The position numbers were made by a program, and so were the translations under genes. Below, one piece after another: positions 50,093-61,100 of a stretch of DNA of 64,000 nucleotides; position 1 is the first letter of the stretch; the number at the start of each line of letters is the position of its first letter. This stretch comes from a virus. The stretch spans positions 1 through 64,000 of the IMG/VR virus record IMGVR_UViG_3300009164_000038; one strand, 5' to 3'. Below the pieces are notes generated by a model that worked only from the letters and a program-made list of their open reading frames with translations, was not told the origin of the DNA and did not search any database.

Positions 50093-51304
50093 TTAAACAG
50101 TTTTTTTAAGAGCATTAATTTCAGCTGAAAGTTCTTTAATAGCTTCAACTAATAACGGAATTATTTTTTCATATTGAACTGCTAAGTATCCATTGTCTCT
50201 TTCTGTGACTGCTTCGGGTAATATCTTTAACAAATCTTGTGCAATTAGTCCAGCTTCTCTAACAGTTAAATCTTTATCTGTTGCTAAGTCGTTCCAATTG
50301 AATGTAACACCATTTAATGACATAGTTTTAGCCAATGCATTGTCTATAGGTAAAATATTTGTTTTAAGTCTTTCGTCGGATGTATAGTATGCTGTTACGT
50401 CACCGCCGGCTCTGATAAACCCGGTTGTAGTCAGATTTTGTTGGATTGATACATTACCATAACATTCCACTGTACGGTTACTTAATATACCCATTGCGTT
50501 TGCTGATGTTATAGTACCAGTTGGTGTTGTATAGAATACTATCCTGGTAGGGGTAGAAGTTGCGCTCCAATTTTCAGGAGACTCAAAGTTAATACCAACT
50601 CTGGCTGTAGTTGCGGAAGTTCCGTTGTATCCTTGTCCTACTAGGCGACCAATTACGTCAGAGGCTCTAACTGCTTCTCTGCCGGCACCAGTTCCGTTAT
50701 TTCTACGCATTGCTAAAACAGGAGAATTACCAATATTATATGTTGGGCCATTACCACCATAACTTTCAATGATAACTACATTATCTTTTCCATTATCGCC
50801 TAATGTATGCACCGAAGTATTTGTATTTGGTGAAGGGCTTGCTAGTGCGCCGCCAATATTGGTACTAATTGTTAATTTGGACATTGGATTTTCTACGCCA
50901 ATTCCAAAAAAACCATAACTTGGTATAAAAGTTATACCTCTATTTGCCGCAACTTTAAAATCCGGAGTTCCTCCAAAACTATCAACAAACGTTATAAAAT
51001 GCCTATTGGTACTGGCATTGTCATTGACAATATTTGGCTTACCGGCAGACACCCATTCAGTTGAGTTCCATATCTTTAACTGACTAGTACTAGTTTGATA
51101 CCAGAGTTGCCCAGTCAATTGATTGTCTGGTGCGTTATCACTAGAAAAATTTTCTGTTAAGCGAATAAAATTTTCATTAAAGTATTGACCATACCCTGGG
51201 AAATTTTTTCCTATTAATGCAACACTAGCAGAATTTATATCGGCAAAGCCGTCGTCGACGATAGATAACAAATCGCCATTTGATTTGTATATATTATATG
51301 CCAT
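50093..51304 (-). CDS. tail fibre with S74-type intramolecular chaperone
   Basis: 403 residues. The first 95 carry the pattern VALIGKNFPGYGQYFNENFIRLTENF and LTGQLWYQTSTSQLKIW, a phage fibre-attachment motif. The middle is beta-rich. The C-terminal 100 residues are the peptidase S74/ICA domain: YTSDERLKTNI, LNGVTFNW, EAGLIAQDLLKILPEAV and a final coiled coil. This domain trimerises the fibre and then cleaves itself off, usually at the Ser of the SDERLK motif. Host-recognition fibre. Two late-type boxes lie upstream. Confidence 0.85.
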   Translation of the reverse strand: MAYNIYKSNGDLLSIVDDGFADINSASVALIGKNFPGYGQYFNENFIRLTENFSSDNAPDNQLTGQLWYQTSTSQLKIWNSTEWVSAGKPNIVNDNASTNRHFITFVDSFGGTPDFKVAANRGITFIPSYGFFGIGVENPMSKLTISTNIGGALASPSPNTNTSVHTLGDNGKDNVVIIESYGGNGPTYNIGNSPVLAMRRNNGTGAGREAVRASDVIGRLVGQGYNGTSATTARVGINFESPENWSATSTPTRIVFYTTPTGTITSANAMGILSNRTVECYGNVSIQQNLTTTGFIRAGGDVTAYYTSDERLKTNILPIDNALAKTMSLNGVTFNWNDLATDKDLTVREAGLIAQDLLKILPEAVTERDNGYLAVQYEKIIPLLVEAIKELSAEINALKKTV

Positions 51305-51328
51305 AAAACTTTAACTCCGAGTTACTAG

Positions 51329-51347
51329 TATTTACCCATTTATTTAG
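51329..51347 (-). promoter_or_regulatory. pair of late-type boxes for the S74 fibre
   Basis: On the minus strand, CTAAATA (complement of 51341-51347) and GTAAATA (51329-51335) lie 37 and 25 bases before the fibre ATG at 51304, followed by the ribosome site CGGAG. Confidence 0.5.
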
Positions 51348-51355
51348 ATATATCA

Positions 51356-51985
51356 TTATGCTAATCCTGTTAAATTAGTTAGCGATTGTATTCTTACTGT
51401 ATATTCAATTTGAATTAATCGATTTAAACTTTTTTGGACTGGGTGAAAAATAACATGTGTTAGTAACTTTCCCAATCCTGCACCAGTTGCGCTCCACCCT
51501 TTAAGTCCCAACTCGTCAAACACAAAGGTATCTTCACTGTAAGGACTATTGTCAAATGCTAATTGCCCAGCTGGTTCGCCGTAGTCTAAGAGACAAGTTA
51601 CCAGAATGTCAGAATATACTGTGCCCGGAATATGACGAACTTCGAGTTTGTTCCTGATTGGGTCGGTGTTTGTTTCATTTGTATCGTCTACTGTTTTAAA
51701 AAAAGTAGGGGAATATAAGTTGGAATTTTGTGTATTAACATTTGGTGGCAAATAGTTTATGATACCAGTCTGGTCTACTGTAGTCCCACCATTTCCAAAA
51801 TGCATTTCATATATGAAATTACTAGATTTATTAGCCAAACCCATTGCTAATGCTTCACTGATATTTTCATAATGTATTGCATTTTTCTTTTCAACTAAAA
51901 TAATAGGGCGAGAACTATCCGAAACATCGGATATTTTAATAAAACCTTGTATTCCTGGTTGTATTGTTTCGTGTGATTGCATCAT
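51356..51985 (-). CDS. unknown virion-region protein
   Basis: 209 residues. The N-terminus GIQGFIKISDVSDSSRPIILVEKKNAIHYENISEALAMGL is a conserved phage tail/baseplate pattern (KNAIHYENIS). The rest is beta-rich with YEMHFGNGGTTVD and a final strand LNRLIQIEYTVRIQ. Place and pattern suggest a baseplate or fibre-attachment protein. The small gene upstream encodes a shortened version of its N-terminal motif. Ribosome site AAAGGA. Confidence 0.6.
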   Translation of the reverse strand: MMQSHETIQPGIQGFIKISDVSDSSRPIILVEKKNAIHYENISEALAMGLANKSSNFIYEMHFGNGGTTVDQTGIINYLPPNVNTQNSNLYSPTFFKTVDDTNETNTDPIRNKLEVRHIPGTVYSDILVTCLLDYGEPAGQLAFDNSPYSEDTFVFDELGLKGWSATGAGLGKLLTHVIFHPVQKSLNRLIQIEYTVRIQSLTNLTGLA

Positions 51986-52000
51986 TATCCTTTAAATTTA

Positions 52001-52156
52001 TTAAGCTCTACCGTGGGTTAAAACTTCTCCAGATTCTGGATCAAATATTTTTAAAAACCCTTGCACAGCTATACCGGGCTCTTCGTCCGGTGTTTCTACT
52101 TTTTTGGATTCCTTTAAAGAATCTTGATCTAACTGATTATTATCATTATTTATCAT
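52001..52156 (-). CDS. 51-residue protein, short paralogue of its neighbour
   Basis: ATG complement at 52154-52156, stop at 52001-52003. A disordered acidic N-terminus is followed by PGIAVQGFLKIFDPESGEVLTHGRA. This aligns with the start of the 209-residue protein (PGIQGFIKISD...), but the conserved KNAIHYENIS end and all later domains are missing. It may be a truncated duplicate or a small subunit. It lies 18 bases after the giant gene's stop. Confidence 0.55.
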   Translation of the reverse strand: MINNDNNQLDQDSLKESKKVETPDEEPGIAVQGFLKIFDPESGEVLTHGRA

Positions 52157-52174
52157 CTTATTTTTCCAGGTTTA

Positions 52175-55100
52175 TTATAGTCTCATCGACCCAGGGAGAT
52201 TGGCATTTTCAACTACGGCGCCCAATGAATGCACCATGGGTGTTCCAGTTCCGCCCACTCCTCGGCGCAATTGTCCAAGAACATTGTTACTCTTAGTGTA
52301 ATATTCAATGAGTTCGCCATTTATAAATATCAAACCAGGCGTAATCGAAATAATACTAGGCGCAAAAAGATTGGTATCATCTGACACTGTTATAGTCAAG
52401 TCTGTGATTAATAAATCTTGTGAAAGTGTGGTTAAACTTAGTGGTGCGGTGTTTGATACCGTTTTTATTCCATTCATATTTGTAAATCTTCTATACCCTA
52501 CACCGCTATCATCCACAACACGTATACTTATAGCATCAAATGTTATGCCGGGTAACATTTCTTCCGGAGCATGACTAAATGTTTCATAAACAAAAGCACC
52601 ACCTGTTAATGTAATTGAACCTGGCTCAATACCAAACTCTGTTCCATACCCCGAGGTGGATAATGCAATTGTTGCCGATCCTGTTCCGGCACCTACATCT
52701 GTCGCTGTAAATTTTAATCCTGTTTTGTTGGCCGATGCGCCGCATAGCGTAAAATCAGTATTACCTATATTAATAATAATATAGGCCTTGCCTATCACAA
52801 ATCTTCCTGCTGCTATAGAGGTTCCGGTAAATCCGCCGCCCTGTATTGCTGTATCAATTACTACTTCATTTTCTCCAGACAGGGTAGGTCTATCCAACCC
52901 GGTCATTAGTCTGGATAATACGTTTGGTATCATTGACGCAGTGGGATTATAAAATGCCGTTACTCGATCATTTGCATTATTAAATACAGTTGGCGACACA
53001 CTAGTAAATTGAGTTTTATCAAATTTATTTAATGTTCCAATATTTGATTTTGTTATATAACCCTGTCCTCGATATGTTACATATACACCACTATCATAGT
53101 TAGTATTTGGGATCCACTGTTGAACTTGGGTTTCGTAAGAAATTCTATCAAATTTTATTGTAGTATTAATTTTTCTTATTTTCTTATTCAACAATCTTGG
53201 ACTCAATTTGGCAGCTTTTGGCTGTCCAGCTTGATATCTACTCATTTGAGTTGCACCCACTCCACTAACAACTATTAGCGGGGTGGTAGTATAAAAATCC
53301 CCAGGAGTTGTAATATTAACAGATGATATTGCACCAGCAATTCTTTGATCTATTACTACGGTAGCATTGGCGCCGTATCCTGTTTCATCGGTGGGAATTA
53401 TAGATATGTCAGGTGTTACGACTTGTCCATTAGAAATGTAACCAACACCTGCATTTGCTATTTCAATTGAGCCAATTGAATATCCGTGATGGTTATTCCA
53501 ATCTTGATATTCCGGTTTGGTTGCTAATAGTGCTGCATCCTTTGATGGAAACTCTCCATTGGGACTACGGAATTTTTCTAATTCAAAGTCATAATATGAT
53601 GGCAAGTCAAAGTCAGTTACAGTATTTGTGTCCAATGTTTCTAAATTAGAATATTTTAATATGTATTCTCTGATTTTTGTTCTGTAAGGTTTAACTTCAT
53701 TGATATATTGTTCGTACAGTGCTTGTCGATCTTTAACATACGAAGGTAATTGTACCAATCCTTGCAGTTCGTGAATTACCGATATAAAACTAGTTTTAAA
53801 AATCCAGTCTACATATCTTTGTTCTGACAGCACATATTCAATTACATAAAATAAAAATTGATTGTAATAAATTTCTAAATCTTTTACAAAAATATCTTCT
53901 TTGATACCTTTAAATATATAACGTAATTCATCAAAGTAACTGTAATCGTAGGATAAGAAGTCCATACCCTCATGATCAAATCCTGATGTATTCCAGAATT
54001 TAGAAGATATTTGAATAGTGCCCGATTCAATTGCTATTAACTCAAGAATATTATTTTCATTGAATCTATAGATTGAAAATTTACCTTTTCCGTTGTCATT
54101 GATCTTAACAATATCACCTACATTAAAACTATCAGTATACGTCAAGTTGTAGTTATCAAAAGTTTTGGTAATTACTAGTGTGTCACTGCTGTGCTCTTCG
54201 GAATACCAATCTGTAAAATTCCAAAAATTAGTTGTATTATAAGATTGAATTTTTATTAATGATGGTGCAGGATTAACACCTACACGTTTATAATAAATTG
54301 CCCATCTATTTCCGTTATTAATATCTTTACTAACTAAAAGTCGACTATAAAATGCAGTACCAAGACCGGTTCCGGTTCCGGTTGCTTTAAATCTAATACC
54401 AATTTCATTTGCACTGGCACCTAATGCAACAAAATTAGTATTAGAAACTTGTGCAATGATATATTCTTTACCTATTACTAAATCTGTCGGGTATATCTCA
54501 AATAAGTAATCTAATTCAATAAATCTATCAACAATAGAATCGTATTCGGTCTCGGCAGGGTATGGTTCTGACGCATAAAAATTGTCAGAGTGTACTGTTT
54601 CTTTATCAATTAATCGTGATGCAACTGGATATTTTAATAAGATTTGATTAATGAATCCAATTATATTTTCAAGAGCCACTAGTCTATTAGCTATCACTGA
54701 TTGTATTGGTCTATTAGAAACCCCAAGTCGGTCTGCAGGTAATAAACTAGGGTCTGGTACTAAATTTCTATTTTCATCTACACCGACTAAACTATCAATT
54801 ATTTTTTTCTCAATACGAGGGTTCATTATTGCATGTTTATTACCCTGTTGAAATAATTCAAATTCACTATGTAAAATATTTTCATTCCTAGACAATGAAT
54901 AGTCGATATGTAATGCTATTCTATCTTCTAATAGATATTTTCCAATATTAAATAATGCAATTGTTTTATTGTCAAGTAATGCTGCATATGGTATGCTTTG
55001 TTTTCCGGGATCTGCAATTATTTGTTCCAATGAAAGTACACTATGTAATTTTGAATTTTTTCCTATACTAGTTTTAGCTCTGACCCAATAATAGTATTTG

Positions 55101-58100
55101 GTCTTAACTGTCATTGTAATGTCGTCAACATAATATAATGTAGAATATCCAGAATCGTCGGCATATTTTGGAATACCATCTAATCCACTGGAAACATACA
55201 TAGATGGCAATACATCACTTGATACCCATTCGTAAATAAAAATGTTACTTCCGGTAAATGTTTTACCCCAATTTTCTGCTCTATATTCAATTGGACCTTG
55301 CTCGTAGTCGTAATATCTAACCGCTTCTAAATCCCACCAGACTGATCCTATTTGTTGCTCACCCCAATTGAATTCACTATCAATAGCTAAGAAATCATCT
55401 GTGCCGTTATTATAAAATGCAGGATCAAGTGATGTAATGAAATCTATATCGGCTTGCGCTATTCCAAGCACTCTTCCTTTAGCTGGATCAATTATATCTA
55501 ATTTAACAAGAATATTTTTATTAACAGTGTCTACCAAATGCATGCCACGCATGCTATTAAAATCAACCGAAGGCTCTTGTCTTTTATATAAATTCCAAAC
55601 GGTGTTGATCTGATCGTCAAATATAATTGGTTTAACGCCCGGTCCGGGTATAAGAGAATTTCCTACTGAGGAAACATCACCATAAAAAGTAGGACCAATG
55701 AAATATGGATATGTAGGCCCAGAATTATTAACTGTGGCAAAATATGCATATGTACCATTGGGGTAGTCAGGAGTAATACAATATCTTCCATTGTGCTCGT
55801 CTAATGTACCATCTTGAGTAAATTCATAATCTTGTGCAAACATACCCATTGGATACATATTTAAATCACATGCCTCAGTTGGTGCTCTGTACGCAGGGTC
55901 TTTAAGAACATATCCACTGGTCATTCGTATAATTGGTGTACGAATGTTACTTGGGTTTGAGTGACCATATGGCCCGTAAATTGGATAGCCATCAATTGCA
56001 AATCCTAGTATCTTACTATGCCCATTGGGATGCGTCAGGCCTCCACCTAGATATGCAATAGACAAAATCTCCGACTTATACTCTACATCTACTCTGGTGT
56101 CGTTGCCACCAATTCCTGTATTCCAGGCCTGAGCAAAAGTAAAGCTTCTATAAAAATACTCGCCATTTAATGTTGTAGTGCCGCCAGCGGCATCTATCAT
56201 GAAGGAATCGTAATCCGAGTACGACAAGTTATAATTAAAGCCTCCGGGAGTGTTATAACCAGGAGGTGCTGTAAAGTCAGCTTCGATACTACCGTAAATT
56301 GGTACACCATTTAAACAAAACCCAATTATTCCGCTTCCGGTATCAATTACAAATGTTGCTGGTATATTTACGCCGGCGTAAATAGGCCATACTCGATTAT
56401 AATTTTGTTTGACTGCTGTTACGTCAAGTTGTATATTTCCAAATTTATGGTATGGTAATCCAGATGATCTGAATATTATAGAGCCTTTATCAATTCCCCA
56501 AAAATTATAAGTTCCGCTAAAATTGCCCGGGTCGCTGCGTACGAATGTATATGCAGCCCAACTTGGCCCATTGTCTTCATCTATCCATACTAAATCCCCA
56601 GCTTCCCAAATACTTTTTGTAACTTTAGATTCTCTGAGTTCTGTTGTTTTGTATCTTGATTTTTGTAATAAAAATAAAGTTCCAGCTCCGTATGCTGGTA
56701 CAGATTGTATTGCTGATACCAATTCGTCGGGTATAATACAAACAAAAGTATTTGGTTCTTCAACATTTAATACTTGATAAAAACCATCATATGTAGAATT
56801 TAAATCTCTGACAGCTATCATATCAGCAATCTGTAAGCCATGATCATACAAAGTAGTAAAAACAGCCTTATTGTCTAATCCATAACTAATGCCAAGTACC
56901 AGGTTATCTACTTCTACTACTTTGTAAACTTGCCAATCTTTATTAAAATCTTTAGCAACCCAAAGTTTATATCCATTTATTAGATCGGCTAATATTGTTA
57001 AATTTAAATCTTTATAATCATTAAAATCAAACATCATGCTATCTATATCGTCGATGCTAATATATCCTGCGGTCTTTATATCAGTCTCAAAATATTCATT
57101 CATTGGTCGATTTGAGAATAACGGTAATTTAAAATCTATACCTCTGCTTAGTAAAGCATTTGGTCGAAAGAATTTTACACGTGGTGGCGGAATTTCTGTT
57201 CCATTGATTACTGTAAACACTGCTGGACTATCGCGAAACGCCTGTTCGTATAAAATTAATTCAATTGATTGATTTGTTTTATTTGCTCCGTACTCGCCTA
57301 CTCTTAGTCCCCATTCTTCAAATATCTCTACATTGTTTATTGTATTATCAAGTTGAGCTTTAAATAATGCCGATATTGAATTGAATGTACCCTTATCTTT
57401 TATGTAACCTTGATAAAATTTAGATTGAGCAATTTGGTCCATTCCCAAATCTTCAAGATACTGCCTACTTCTATATCCGGTTAATCCATTGCTGAACCCA
57501 GCAAAATAACTGTTTATATTTGGAGTGTCTAAACTATATATTGTATCAAACTTAGCTGCATTTTGAGAAAAGTTTGGTACTAGTCCTGCTACAATACTAC
57601 GATCGGTTATACTCCATACATCATGATTAAACGTATCTGCGCCAGAAATATTTGCAATAGCTGTATAGTTTTGTTTTTTATATTGAATGATATCTGCTTT
57701 TTTATAATCTCTGCCAGGGGTCCATTGTTCAATTTTTCCAGTGTTATAAATAAATCCGGGTATGTTTAATGATCCGTCCCAATTGGTTGTTTTGGCTCCA
57801 ATTAATTTTAATCTGTACTGTCGACTGCCTAATTCTGGTTTATATATAATATCAGCAAACACAGTCGAATTGTCAAATATTAATACATGTTCATATTGAA
57901 CTAAATGTAGTTCCATATATGCAATAGTTTGTCCAGAAATTATAGTAACGGTTGTGCGCCCCGGTTCTTTTAATACGGTAATTTCATCAGCTTTAATGAC
58001 ATTAAAATTTGGTCCTAATACTTGAGTATTAGAGGTTTGTCCAATCACAGTGTCTACAACTGAGTCAGTTGAAAATAATTGTAGTGTATAATGCACAGGG

Positions 58101-61100
58101 CTTAGTACTAATACATTGCCTTCTGTCCAACCTTGTAAAGTCCACCCTAAAAATTCTTTCGCACTCAATGCCCAACTTTTTACTTCGCCAAGATCCGAAT
58201 CGTAACCTTCAAATATAAAACCCTGAGACATTAAGAATCGTTCATACCCGATTAAAAAGTCAACTAATTCCTGCGACGAACCAAATTCAAATCCATACGG
58301 CACGTTTACTTTTTCATCGACGTAATCTTTATATATAACTGCACTTACATTAACTACTTCAATTTTATAAAAATTACCATTTATTAAACTAGGTATAACT
58401 GTAAAATAAGGAACTTTTAAATTGTATCCATTGATAACGTAACCGCCCGTGGTTTTGGAAATAATAACACCACTATAGGTTGCAGTACGTATAGGAGAAC
58501 TTTTATTTAAATGTACAATATAATTTTCAGGTGGTATAATAGCAGATTGATTTACACTAGTAGGGCTATATTGTTCTACTAGAGCAGTAAAATAAGATTT
58601 GTCACTGTAGCCCGACATCCTATACCCCAATCTGATATCTAGATTATTAATTGTAGTTCTTATTTTTTGTGCTGCATTAATTCCCAAATTGGTTAAGTAT
58701 CCGTGGATCCAATTTACATAACTTGAAGATCTAGTTATTGTATCTGCTACCATTTCTCCGTTAATTAATAACGAATCCGGAGTTATTCTTTTTTTGTTAC
58801 TTTTCAACACAAACTGATTTATTGCCGAATCTTTAATGTAAGATGATGTATTAAAAAATAATCCAAAATACTTAGCAGGTTTTAGCAATGCTATTGCCCG
58901 GTGTAATGAAAACACATATTCGCTGGTATTTCTCCAAGCAGACTCAACCGGCCCTTGGTCCCCTATTGCGTAACTCTGATTGAAAGTAGTCCCGTTATAT
59001 TTTTTTACTAAACTAGTCAATGGTGATAATAATTCACCAGTGGCACTAACTGGAATAATTTTCATCAATCCCGGTCTTGCATATTTTGTATTAGTAATAC
59101 GATCCCCGCGATTATATCCGTATGTTAAATCGGTCCACATTTGAGTATTAGTGTTTGTATATGGGGCAGCACCGTATGTAGTTTCCCACCAAATTGGTTT
59201 ACTTTGTATTCCTAACATTTCCCACGGATGCGTATGTGGGCGACATGTATCGTAATAATACTGATACACGCCTTTCCAATAACCGGGCAGCTTTTCGTCA
59301 TTGACCGAATCAGTAGTCTGATTATAGTTCCAACTAAATTCGTTATTGGATAAGAAATATTCATTACTGCCAATGTCCAATTGATTGGTTCCTATCCACT
59401 TTAAAAAGTCAGAGTTTAATACTTCATTAAATTCAAGCCTGGTGTAATCATTGTTTCTAAACTTGCCGGGTACAAATGCAAATACGTCAAACAATTCGGG
59501 ATTGTATTCTACTTTAATGTTATTAAATATTCTTTTTTCAAGTTCTAATAGATAGTCATCTCTTAAGTCATTGAATATTGGAATTCTACTTCCGTCGTGT
59601 CCTTGTATTACATTTATAGGTGTTCTGAATGACGAATCTAAAAATTTACCCGGAACAAATTTTGGATACATTCCCATTTTAGTAGGAGTTTCGGGTATGT
59701 AACTACCATCAGTATTTTTGTAACCTTTTATTACAAGCAAATCATCTTCGTGCAATGTTACAGCATCGGTAAAATTAATATAAGGATTACCATTGGTAAT
59801 AGTATATTCGACATCAATAGTTAACAATCTATTATTAATATAAACAAGAACGGCACAATTTGATGGTCCATTTTTTGGATACATTCTATCGCCTATGGAC
59901 GATAGATATATGTTATTCAATGTATATATTCTAGTTTGTGTATTAATTATTTTATATGTGTCAACTACAACATCGGTTCCCCAGGGAATCATGTCTGAAT
60001 AATGCCAGGGGAATGTTTGATTTTTTACTCCGTTAATAATTTTTAAAATAGCATCAACCCCGGCAGGTGTGTTGTTACGCGGAAGGTTGGGAGTGTTTAC
60101 ACATAGTTCCAAAAACTTATTTTTAAATTTTGAATATTCACTACGTGCAAGTTCAATACTATTGATAAAATTAAGGTATGGGTCAATTAAAAATAACGAT
60201 GCATAAATTAAAGGAGAAGAATGTTGTAAAATTAAACCAGGTTGCGCATTGGTATTTAGATCGCGTAAATTATTTGATGATATAGGATTTCCAATTAATC
60301 CAATGGTATTTTTTCCAATGGCATCCCAGTGTCCTCTGAATTGTCCTAGTGTAATATTCGTTATTGAATAGTTTTGTGCATTAAATTCTAAGTTGCTTGG
60401 AATTTGATAATACCCAAGATCACTAATTGAGTTTTTACTATAAACTAATATATCAATTTTATCATCAGCAAGAACTGTAGTTAATATATTAGCGGCATGT
60501 CTAACTCCTACAGTTTCAACAACAAACTCGTTATTTTTAATTAATGTATTATTAACAAAAACTTTTATGTTTGGTTGTATTACCGCCACGTCAGGTAATA
60601 CATCAATTTCAAAATAATTAGTCAAACCGTCCGACGTTTCCGATATATGTTGGTATTGTTTTGTAGGCTCTGATATTGATTGCCAAACAGTTAGCAAGCT
60701 ATAAGTATTTCTTCCGGTACGTTTGCTTAAATATCCAATTGAAGAAATATTTAATGTTTTATAATCATATGGTTTATATGTAAATGTATCAGTCTCAAAA
60801 GAGTTTACAAAATTAATATCTGATATTGAATTGCCCACTCCAGTATAACGTAATTTAAAACCAAGTATAGGATCTATTGTACTACTAGTTCCTATGTCAT
60901 AAGAAAATATAGTCGTTCCGGCAAATTTACTTTCAGTATATTTTGATGGGCTAGCTAAACTAATACCATCGCTATCAACTACATCAAATTTAATAGGAGT
61001 ATGCAGACCTGTTTTTAACTGACCATATACCCATACACCCGCATTTAACCAAAATGTATTTTTTTCGTTAAGTCCTGTCCTAATAACCACCGAATCATTA

